DNA of 64,000 nucleotides from Lepidurus packardi (lineage: Eukaryota > Arthropoda > Branchiopoda > Notostraca > Triopsidae): contig JAKZAN010000004.1 in assembly GCA_023053545.1 (NCBI GenBank), positions 6,138,001 through 6,202,000 on the forward strand, read 5' to 3'. Below the pieces are notes generated by a model that was not told where the DNA came from, did no database searches, and saw only the letters and a list, made by a program, of their open reading frames with translations. Both the position numbers and the translations under genes were made by a program. Below are positions 24,301 to 36,300 of this stretch, piece after piece (positions within the stretch are counted from its first letter, which is position 1; every line of letters starts with the position of its first letter).

Positions 24301-27300
24301 ACATTTCAAGTATCTTTGTTAAATTGAAGTTGAAGGGTCAATGCATCTAAAGGACGGCAAAGACAGGGAAATGAAGTATGCATTAGAGTACAGTATTGAA
24401 AAGTTTGAAAAAGATTGTTAAGGAAAGAAAATTCGACGGGGTGGGTGTATTGTTTTAAATTTTTTTTTGCGTTTTTGATTTTCCTTTCTGTTAAAAAGAG
24501 AAGAAGGCTTGGGGTTTTCAGGAAGCTGAAGGAATTAGGCGTTTTGTTTGAGTACGTAATCATAGGGTGTGAAACAAAAGACGACACAAAAATATCGAGC
24601 GTTTTTTAGGAAAGTCACGCAGGATTGTGCTGCTGGACGATCAAGGATCCCTGAGACTCTCATCAAGAGTCGTTGAAATTGCAAAGAGTTTTTTTTATTT
24701 CTCACACGTTCAAAGTTTTTGTATAATGTATAATAAGCGAGACGAGGGACAAGGGAAGGAGTCTACCTTGCTGTGGGAATTTGGACCATTCGGGCACTTC
24801 AACATAGTTTTTAGAGTCGTGAAGCTCTTAGATGGGAGGGAATTACTTTTTCTTAATGTAGTTCTGTATTTATTTATTGGTTGAGTAACACTGCTAATCA
24901 GAACTGTGTTTGGTAACAATTGTTAAGAGATTTGGTGGTAAAGTTATGGTTATTATAGAGTCTAGAAGCTCTTGGAAGGGAGGGAGTCACTTTTTCTTAT
25001 TGTATTTTTATATTAATTTATTGGTTTGAATAACAGGGCAAATCAGTGCTAGGTTTGTAACAATTGTTAAGAGTTTGGGAATTTTGTTGGTAGCAAGTGA
25101 CGGTCGTTATAGGTTTTTATGGGGTTTTGTTTTTGTGCGTTTTCTTTACAGCACTCGTTTCATGGACGATACTAGCGTGTAATTTCTTGTAATCCTTTGG
25201 TATTTGCCCCTTCACACACACGCAAAAAAAGTTGCTCACGATTTTGCTCCCAACTTGACTTGAATCGCATTCCTTTTTGGGGGGGACGAGCATGTCTGGT
25301 TTCTAAAACGTCTTCGTACGTACCAGAAAGTTTTTTGGGGTATGGTTTAGATGTCAACTATTTGGAAGTATTTTGGAAGAATTTCGCGCCATTAGGAGCA
25401 ATTGCATTGTTGATTAATTATGACTTATCAGTAACAAAAGCCTTTTCTTGTTTGTAACGAGGGAAGCCAAACCCCCACAAAAAAAGTTGGGGGGGGGGGG
25501 GGGGTGCACGTTGGACCTTGTCTCGTTTTTGTTGATGTTTAATTTAGATTGCGTGCTAAGCTGGGATAGACACATGGCAAGTTGTATGCTGCCCGTCAGC
25601 TAGCCATCAATTCCTTTTCTAAAAAGAGTCTTGCAAGTACCGTGTCGGATGCTAATCAGGCAATGCAAATGTCCCAACTATTCAGGGTCTTCCTTTGACT
25701 TTTTTAATGCAATTGTTGTCCAACAAGCCAGGAAATGTGAGTATTTTCTTTTTTTCTTCTTCTCTTTTTAGGGGGTAGGTGGTTTTAAAACCGTTCCAGG
25801 TCTTGTTCAATTAAAGTAAAGAAAAGGGAACACGACAGTCTTGTTATGTACTAGAATTATGCCATGGTGCTTGTTATACCCCGCAATGGAAACCATCTCC
25901 TTATTTGGGTCACCTAAACTCAAGTTTTGGGGACCTTATGAAATGGATTTTCTACCCTAAATAATAAAAAAGAACACATTATAATAGCTAGGGGTCCGTT
26001 CTTATTAAGCGAAGGAATTTTCGAAACTTTTTTAAGCGAAATGTGTGGGGTGGGTTTTTAAGGATGAATAAACCTGTAAAGGTTTGGTGGGGAGCCTTGG
26101 GAGAACGAGTTTACACAATCGGCTTTGAAACAGTTTGGCACAGTAAAGTGGCAAGAGTTTCCGGTGGCTGTGGGGAACTTGTGTAACGGAAATGACTGGA
26201 CATCGTAACGATATCGATATTGCGTTAAAGATGGTGGCGATGCTCAGTAGAGTGAACAAGGCTTACCTGAGCGGGAAATGGAAAGCTCCAACCATAAGAA
26301 ACAGTAAGATGGTAACGTGTGAAACGGATATCGAAAACTTTCCTTTGGAAGCTTAACAAGACGAATATAGTACGATACAATTTTCTTTTTTTTATTTTTA
26401 AGGAAGAAAGTAAATTATCCTGTTTCCTTTTCTTGTTCCGTTTTTTAAGACCTTCCATTTGACGAGTATCGAAGCAGTGGTATCTTCTTTCCGTAGCCGT
26501 AATTGATTAGTATCGAAGCAATGGTGCGTGCAAAGTGCTTGTAAAAGGGGTCAGGGCTTAAAATGAACACGTTTGAAACTTTGAAAAGACGCAACAACTA
26601 CTTTAGAACCATTATGGAACCGCTTTTGAACCCTTGTCAAAGAGCAATAATATTGGGGCTTTTTGTGGCGAAGCACAACACAAAAAGGCTAGAAAAGGGG
26701 TGGCTGGGGTTCGTTTTATTGGTTATTGTATATCTATTATATCAAATATGTGTGGGCTCCCCCTCGTTTCGTGTTGGCTTTCCCCCTTAATGTTTGGATG
26801 GGTCCGGAAAAGCGACAGTATAAGGGTGATGTATCCTCCCCAAGTCACCCTTTTTAATCGGATCATATTTGTAAGGCTTCACGGCAGGTTATACAGTGTA
26901 TGCCGAAAGTGACAGGCGTATCATTGAAGGACCATTGTCGAGCAATCGACCACAATGATACGGAACATAAAAGCTCCTACACACACCTTATTTCCCCTTA
27001 CCCCTTGTTATGTGTGGGGAGGGGGGTGTTGCTGGACGTCTCTCAGCTTGTCCGAATGTGTCTACTCATAACCGTGTACGCTGGGCAGGGCTTTTATCAT
27101 ATGAATAGTGTATCGCTCATTAAAAGGAGTTTTGGGGGGGAGTGGAAAAGAGGGTATGAGGGGTTGAATTGGTCAAGGGCTTTATCGCGACTCCACTTTA
27201 CCCCTTGCATAATACAGATTGTACAAGGACACATAGTCCATTCAAAGAGAATATGAGTATTTGGAATGACATAAGAGGCCCAGAACCTCAAAGAGCTTTT

Positions 27301-30300
27301 TTTGGGATCAAATCTCCCAATTTGTAGCTTAAGTTGACCCTATCGAAAATGTTCACGGATTTCTTGGGATACTTTTTTTCTGTTTTTGGTAGTATATGAC
27401 TTTGGTCGCTTGGCCGCGCTGGGAAGATTGCATTGGGGGGAATTATGGTGGGGAAGCCTGTATCATGCGTGTGTCTTCTATATGTGTGAGTAATAGCGAG
27501 GATGGAGGGCCGAAATTCAAAGCCGAGGGTGGTAAAAGGATAAAACGCAAAAAAGAAAACTATGTGAGGGCGTTGTCGTGACAACCGATGAGCTTAACAG
27601 TTCCAGAGACGTTGGAAACCTTTGATCCTCTAGAGTCTGGAACTGAGCACGACACAGATGACCTGTAAAGTGGCAACGAGATGGATCTAACATACATGTA
27701 GCGAGTGAGCGTGTCCTGATATCTAAAAGGGAGTGCGAAAGTTCTTTTGAATTGCATTAAGGAGGGGGGCAAGGAAAGAAAAACGTCTCTTTTAAGTTTT
27801 TTCCCGCCTTTTAAAATCCTCCCAACATTGAGACCATTGCATTGGCTTCTGTTTGCTGTTTGAGGTCGCCTAACTTGTGCCAAGAATTTGGTAAACATTT
27901 GGCGTCTGAAGATAGGTCACTCAACGCTTTTCTTAACATTTTTCTTTGAGAAAACATGGATCCGTTTCGGGCGAGTCTTCTGTTTTTTATGATTTATCTT
28001 TTTTTCCGGGGTGGACCATGTGGAGCGTAAAAAGGTTTACGAGAATTGCGCGCACACCTGGGTTGATTCACGGTATGCAATAAAGCATAATCCGGTTGGG
28101 TTGAACAATAAGAGAGTTTGATTATTGTTCTTCAGAGGCTTTTCTATGACGTGAAAAGCTGTTGGATGGTTGGGGGCACTGCAAGGCAGCAGCATCTTCT
28201 ATCTTTCCCAATTCAAGCCTCAGCAGGGAATGGCGTGCGTGTAAAATTAGAATTCTGTCCCTGGAAGCTAAAGGGATGTTAAGAAAAAACTGCGAAATCT
28301 TTCTCTGAAAAAATGTTCGCAATTTATTTCTTCCTTTTCCCTTGTAAACTTGTCATTAATTGTTTTTTAAATACCGAGCACGTTTTTTGGGTTATAGCGC
28401 GTTCCACACTGGTGCAATATTTTTGGCACTCAGTGCGTCAAACATGTATGGCTTTACACACGGAGTGCAAAAAAATTTGCACTGGTGCAGTCAGTGGAAC
28501 AAGTTATTGGACGAGAAGCTTTGGTCGTTTTGCAAGGCAGGAATTCAAATGGGGTAGTTTGTATAGCATATGTATGGTTGAGTGTAGACGGTTTCTGTTT
28601 AGAGACGCATCTCACGGATAACCTTAACGTTTTCCTAAGCAAACTGACGTTGAAAGTCAGGAGTTAGATAGCGGTCAGTTGGGCGACGCCAATGTCATTA
28701 GCGTCCACACTTTGGGCGAGAAAAGGAAAGGAAAAATAAAGAAAATGACCGGAGAAGACAACGTGCACTGCGTCCGAAGAGGAGCTGGAAGAAGATGATG
28801 ATGATGATGAAGAACAAGTTGTGGCCACTGTAGGAGTGTTTTTTATTACTTTATTTTTGCGTTGTTTTCAGTTAGAAGGGAGTTGGTTCCAAGCTTCTTT
28901 TAAGACATGCTCCATGACCCATCAGTCATTGAAATGAAGCTTATTATCTAAAGTGCTTTGGCGCCTGTCGCTCTTTACCTCCCAATCTCAATCCCAAAAG
29001 CCCACGGAAAAACTTCCTCCCAAAAGTCCTCGTCCGATCCTGTACAAAGATCCCTGTCCAAGCTAACTCTAAGCCCAAGAATACAATGCTTGCAAATTAA
29101 TTCGGACGGCTAATGAACCGAGTAAAAAGCGAAGACAGTCTTTCTCTCTTTTTCTTTTGTCTCAGCCAGTGACGAGAATTTTGATTAAAGACTTGAAAAA
29201 GAAAAGAAATCAGACTAGGATTTATTTGATTTGATTTTTTTTTTTTCTTAAACTCGGGTTTAAAAAAGAACAAAAATCTAGGGACTTTGGCTGTGTATAC
29301 ATGTACAGAAAAGTGCACGAGATGAGAAGAGGGAGGGAAAGAAGAGAGAAAGAGAGTTTGTGTATGGTTTTGGTTGCTGATGGTGGCCACGGAGTCACGT
29401 TCTGTCACGCTCAAGATGGTGGGCTGCCTTTTGTGTTGATTTGAATAAGAGGGACGTGATGTAGCACGAGGGAACTTGAAATGTTGGAAAATTCAGGTAA
29501 GAGAGAGAGAAGGGAAGAATATACACCTAAAAAGCCCCCACAAGCACCGAAGCTGCAGCAGCAGGAGCGAGAGAACAAAACTTCTCAGGCTTCTCTTTTG
29601 CTCTCTCGCGCTTTAAAAAGAAAAAAAAAATTGCACAGTAGGCGGACCGAAAATGCCTGAAAATGAGAACGCGAGAACACCAACGTCTCTTCTATTAAAG
29701 AGGAAGGGATTTAAGCCAGGGTTAGGATCTTGTGCTCCAAGGGGTGTGATGCAAAAAAGAAAAAAAGGTAAAAGGAGACACCTCTTTGGCTAACGAATTC
29801 CTAGCTTTGCAATCATACAGCCCTTGTACATTTTACGCACTCTGCTGTATTGTACTGTACAAGAAAAAAGGGATTCGAAGGGTTGGGCGGGGTGGAGGGT
29901 GGTTGTAAAAGGTAGAGAATGTATTGACGGTTACGGGTTACCTAAGGCTTTAGAAATGGGCGCTAGCCATATTGTTAAGCTCGTATGTTTACAGCAGCTT
30001 TTAATCCGTCAAGAATTTCCTTTGTTTCCCCCCTTTCCTGGGGATACTTGGGGTAAAAAGAATCCAGTTTTTCGGGAGCTAGGGGGAGGATTTCCAAAGC
30101 TATTAGGATGGATGCCTGTATGTGATGCGTGTTGTGTGTTGTGTATGTGGCTTGTCACACAGTGGAACCGGAAACGCTTTATTTGTATATCACAGGGTGA
30201 CAAGTCAAGATGAATAGGTGCGTAGTGGTAGCTCTCTCTCTTTCTCTGTCCTCTCTTTTTCTCCACGTGTTCTCTGACGGTGAAACGGAAGAAAAAGGCG

Positions 30301-33300
30301 TATTCTTGTGTTAAAAGACATGTCGACACCTTGGAAAAGTCCTGTCCTGCTGCTTTACTTTTCGGGGGTGCTATTATAAGAACTTCCGGCAAGGAACCCC
30401 CTCAGGAAGGATGGGAGTGGGGTAAAAAGGAAGGCTTAAAAGAAAAGAAGCTCGTTTTCATACCTGACATTCCTTGATTATTGAAGAGGCGGGTACATAT
30501 TTTTCCCTTGTCAGCTTTACTTTTTTGGGGGGGTCTTTTCTTAAAGGAGTTGGAGGATAAAGGTGGGATTGTCAAGGAAGAAATGTGTGTCGTAACAAGT
30601 CTGCTCAGCAAGGTGGAGCGTTTGCACAGTGAGAGAGAGGAGAAAGAGTCTGCGTAGAATAGATTATGGGCGTGGGAGAAGTCAAGATATGGAAGTTGCA
30701 GAGAGTCTGGTTGGCTCCGGAGCCCTTTCCAAATCACAAAGGGGTCGAGAAGAACCCGCCCTTGCTATTCGAGCAACCTGCAACGTTCGGCACTTGGATA
30801 CGTAATAATAATAATAATTGGTCTGTTTCCCATATGCATAAGGATTGGACACTTTTTGAAACTTTATTTAAAGCTCTTTATTGTATTGTATTTATTATTA
30901 TTGCATTTTTTGTTATTATATTTATTTGTATTTTTTTATTCTATTTATTCCTTTATTTTTTAGTTTAGTTGATACCAGAGGAGGAAATTTGGTGTTTTGG
31001 CAAGACAGCGTGTCTATTGTGTAATGAGTGTGCCAGCTTAGGAAGAATCAGCACTTTTTTTTTATTTCATTAGTATTATTTTCTTTTCTTTTTGCAGTGT
31101 TGTAAGATCTGGATGAGGGGAAGGATGTTGCCAGCTTAGGAAGTCTTTACTTTTTGTTTTTTATTTAATTTTTTATCTTATTTTTTTATTATTATTTTTG
31201 CGGGGTTTTATGGTCTGGATGAGGGGGAAGGGATGGCTTTCTGGCTTTGTATCATAGGAGATTTTAGATTTTTGGCAGAGGAGATCTTCATCATGATATT
31301 GCACTGGTTTTGGGGGTAAAAAACAAGAGAATTGCTGATGTCGACTGTGAGCTAGCAAAATCAAAACAAAACAGGGGAGAAAGAAAAGAAAAAATACAAT
31401 GGAGAGAATAATGGCGAGAGAGAGAGACAGACAATAGCTGCACGCCGCTTGATTGTAAGTTAGGAGCTTATATACATATCTGGCGAAGATTGGAATTGGG
31501 AAAAAAATTTAAAGGATATAGGAAAACTAGGGGATTTTTTTCTTTGATTGTTTTCTGGCTGATGCTCGGTTTTGCATGTATGTGTTTTTACGAAGTATTA
31601 GACAAAAAAAGAAGAAAAAAAGGGAGAAAAAGTCATCTAGAGCAGAGGAAAAACCATTAGCGATATGGGTTTCGTAGCATCTTTTCTGGTTTCGGGGGGT
31701 CTGAAAAGCATTGCTGGGGTGATTATGTGAAAGATGCTGTGCAATGTCATATCTCCTTCCACTATGCTCTTCTTAGCTGGGGGTAAGGTAAGAAATGTAT
31801 TGATTAGACGGCAAGGAAAGAAAAAGGGTAAAAGAAGTTGAACGAGGAAAATAAAAAGAAAGCAATATTCTTGGAAGGGTTTGGAGCGTGAATGTATTTG
31901 CATAACATCGTCGTTGGATGAAAGTGAGACACCTCTAGAGACGTTCTAAACTTTTCCTTCAAAAACGAGAGATTTTTCTTTCTTTTTTTTTGTTGAAGAG
32001 ATGTGCATAACTACCTCGGAGAATTGTGAGGAGAGGGATAGGTAAAGAGGAGTAAGTTCCTTCGTGTATGCGAGTGTATGTGTAGAGGTGCAGAAGTCAG
32101 TGGCGTCGTATTGATCGTTGTTCGCATTTCAAAGAGCTGGAGTGCAGAGTTCAAACCCAAGTGGCTTTAAATTGGAGCCGGTAATTCTCCTGGTTCCCCT
32201 TTTCGTCTTGCTTGTTTCCAACTTCTCAGTTCTGACTCATGGACTGAAAAGAGACCTAAATTCTGTCTCATCTCTCTCTCTCACACACACACACACACTC
32301 TTGCTGCTGCTCCTCCCCATTTTAGCCTTTAGTTCCGAATATGTTAGGGTGGGGTTGAATTCGGGAGTGAGCAAGTTGAGATGAGTTGGGAGCTGCCCGA
32401 GAGCAACGAAGGAGGCTTGGCTGTACCAACATATATTATATTGGTTTTCCCCTTGAAATTATTACAAGTCTTTCTTCAAAAATGATAATAATAAAGTACA
32501 AAATAAACCGAGTAAAATAAAAAATAAAATCTTATAAAACAGGATACATGTGTATGTTATCATGCATTTAGTAGCTTTTTGATTAACCAGAGTGGCAAAT
32601 CGTGACGTCCTGCTGTTTTCCACTAGCACGTTGCTCGATTTTATCAGCTGTTTTTTTTTGTAAAAAACTAGGGGTACACTTTTTGACTCGCAGAACTTCC
32701 ACTTCACTTTAAAGCCATGGCCATCTCACTCTTTCTCGCTGTCTCTCCATCTCTCTCGCTCCCGTTGCTCTCTATGCACGCTTCACTCGCAGCTTCTCAA
32801 AGTCTCAACTCATTCCAAGTTTATGTACCTAGAAGGCATTTGTGCGGGTTTGATAGCTTCCAATTAATTTACCTGCGCTCTTGTTTACTTTTACCATCGG
32901 TGGTTCACGGAAAAAGCGGATGGAAGGAAATCAAAACGACACAGTATTCGTATCTTTTTAGAGGAGAGTTACTTAACCGTAATAAGAGATTAGAAGTTTT
33001 TTCTTTTTTTAAGAAAAAAAAGTTTGTGTCATTCAATGAGATTAGGGAACATTAACATGTTACTCACAGCAAAGAAGGGTCCCCCTTATCTTCATGACTT
33101 TTTTTCCATGCCAAGGAGTTTGTTAGTCTTGCCCAGCCCCTTTTTGGCTGCTGAACTGATGTAAAAAGCTCTGAATGAGCGAAAGCTTGAATTCTAGAAG
33201 CGAATTGGAACTGAACGTTGTGGCAGTTGACATGAAAACCTTAAACGCGTTTTCTTGGGTAAGGAAGCATGCGACATTTGGTCATTGTGTCGTGAATAAA

Positions 33301-36300
33301 GCAAGAATAACAGAGGCAGAAAATAAACAAAAAAAGAAAATGAAAACAAGAGCAGAAAATGTAACGGAGGTGTATCTACAAGGGATGAGCTTGGATTGGT
33401 TTCACATGAGGGAGTCTGGGGGAGGTTATCGCTTACCCCGGGATAAAGTATTGGAGGGACGTTATGCAGCGACGTCGACGCAGCGTCGTCGGCAACATCA
33501 AAGGCGTCGCCTATGTTAGCTTTACTTCGGGGGCCCGGGAGCACGCCCACTCGCTCTCATCACCATCTTATTGAGAGGGAGATAAAAAGCCCCCCAGTAA
33601 GAATGATGGGTATGGGGGAGAAGTATGAGTATATATAAACGCACGCGCGGGCGGTATTTCGGCGTCGATTTGTACGCCCCGTAGTTCCAGGAACCCCTAA
33701 CCCCACACAAAAAAAAATAGAACATGTCGTCAGATAGGCTGGGTAGATATGACAGAAGTGTATTGCTGCGAGCCGGGTATCTACTTGGCGATTATGTTAA
33801 TTGGCAGCCATAAATCGTCATCAAAGTAGAGAAAATAACAAGCTGAGCAAAAGTCCAAATTATCCATTGACAGAAAGTGGAATTAGAGGGCTTGGACGAC
33901 GTTTGCATGATGCTTGTGCTCTTTGTTAGCTGCTTCTTTTAAGAGTACTGTACTCTATGCATACTAGAGGGATCGTGTCCTCACAGTTGGCCTCCCCTTT
34001 TCCCTCTTTTCTACTCTAATTGATAGCTATTTGTATACCTTTATCGGTCGTTGATATCAGGGTAATCGTTAGGGAAGCTGTATGGCTGGAGAGATTACAA
34101 TCAAGCTGAAGAGAGAGAAGGGGGATTCTTCATGGAATTGCGTCTGTCACTGTATCTGTATGCCAAGTTGTGTCATCCCTATAAAGTAAACTGGAAAGCT
34201 GTGTAACCGAACTGGAAGCTGAAAAGGCAGCTGGACTTGAAGGGGGATGGTAGTAGGGAAATGTGTTTTTCATTGCTCTTCTGTGACCCTGTACAGTATC
34301 CCAAGTGACATCTGGGATTGATCTTACACTGGCCTCTATGTCATGAGTGCATGGGGGGTTTGGAGAGCAACTTGATCGTACTTTCACTGATTTTTACAGT
34401 ACTCTGGCTTGGGGAAGTGATTAGGGAACCCTTGATTAGTTTTAGGAATAATGAAGAGAAACTGCTCCACAGAGTTTGGCTGATGCAGATCAAAGCCGAT
34501 TGTTTTTAGTGATGAAGCTATGCACACTTGCGGGTTGAATTTTTTATTTATATACTAATTCATTCTTGATTATTTTCTATTTGCAGGGCGGTAAGATGGG
34601 GTTAGGCCCTCATGCTGGCTCACCACTCCCATTCTTCTACCCAGGGGCTGACCCGTTATGTCAACCCCCACCTGCACACATGGGCATACCTCCTTATCAA
34701 CTAGATCCCAAAACAGCAGGAGCCATGGGTAAGTTTTTCTTCCTATTTGCTTTTAATTTATTTACTTCCTTAAAGAATGGAAAAGAATGAGACTTCGATG
34801 AAGTATTACGGGATCAATTAGTGGTTTAGAGAAGGAACGTCACATTATGGCGTTTTTCTCCTCCGAAAAAGATGCGCTGCGATCCGGACATATTTAAAAG
34901 ACATAGGACTTAAAGATTTAAAAAGAAAAGAAAAAACGATTTGCTTTCTGTGCCGTATGCGATTCGGAAACGCCGTGCGCGCGAAGGGTTGTAGAGAAAT
35001 AGGGAACAGCTTTGTGGCTGAAAAGTCTTTTATGTCTTGTGCAAGTCGTTTAAACTTCATTTATTTGAGAAGGGTTTGAAATGCAGTTGCCAGGAAAATT
35101 TGCTAGGAACCCCTTTTTTGTCATCAGACGCCCTCATTAGAGCGGCTTATCGCCGATTTCGGGACATATCACACATGAACGGTAAGGCGTACAATCCAAA
35201 CCGAGGCATGTGTCCAATATCCCCCCACCCACTTCTGCTGGGTGGAAAGTGGAAGGAAAAGGGGTCGTGTGGCTTACTGTGCTCTACTTGTACTATACCG
35301 CAGCCCCAATATTAATCCGCTGTGTCGTGTGATATGTCATGGAGAAGCTATTATAGTCTTAAAAAGACGGAGCTTTAAAGTGAACATTTCAATCCGCTTG
35401 AACGGGATCGGTTTTCCCACCCAGACCCGCCCCATTATAGCTGTGGTTCCCTTTGAGTATCCCCACTTTGCACTTGGAGAAAGATTGGATTTTAAATTTC
35501 ATTTTTTTCTGTTCCTTTTCGTTTAGATACATTTTTTGTTCACATGTCAGGCGCGATCATGTTCCGCTCGTCAATGAGAATACTTGACAGACACCGTAAC
35601 CAACTTTTCGGGGGGAAGGTCTAGATTGTTGAGCTCCCCCCTTTGGTTCCAGGATGAATCCTTTTATCCTTGGCAACTTGGTGATTGAAAAGCATGAAAG
35701 CTGGGTCTATAACTAGTACACCTTTCTTAGATTCGTATTCTTTTGTATTATTCTTCGCTACTTCACGGAAAGTTTATCTAAACGTGCTTCTGCTTCCACG
35801 CCTTCGCCTCGTACTATAAAATGTCGAGAGAATAGCTGACAGAATGCAGAATCCAATTCACAACCCCAGTATAGCTAGGAAAGAGCATCGCTTATTACGA
35901 GTAATTAATTAGCGTGTCAAAAGTTTTGAGCGCTGCAACCGAATGTGAATAAGGAATCTTAATAAAACCTAACGCATCAAGAGTAGAAATTACATACTTT
36001 TACCTAAGTTTTCAGGGGAATACCGTATAGTTAAGACTCTCATACACGTTTGCACGGTATAGGCGGTTAGCGTGGGAATTTCGTAACACTTTTTTGAGAA
36101 AACCAGTGCATTTCATGAAAAAAATCTTTGACACTGATCTGGGGGTTGCGAAAACGTAGTGCACAACCAATGCACATTTTCCCCAGTGAGTACTAAATTA
36201 CCAATGTGCAAATGAAGTTTGCAACTATGAGAGTCTTTGACAAGACCAACACATTCTGCAGATTTAGTGACAAACGGGTGTGATGTATCTCGCTGTGAAA

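Larger units (their letters stand above)
6971..34586 (+). other. TCF intron 3 (27.6 kb)
   Basis: A very large intron. Many ORFs of 60-150 codons occur on both strands but none shows a convincing domain or splice structure. It contains microsatellites, low-complexity AT DNA (about 12180-12380), four G13-G16 runs, two further tandem duplications, a second pogo-like fragment, a foldback element and a 13 bp-arm palindrome, listed separately. Long first-third introns in TCF genes often hold alternative promoters and enhancers, but none can be identified here from sequence alone. Confidence 0.6.
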
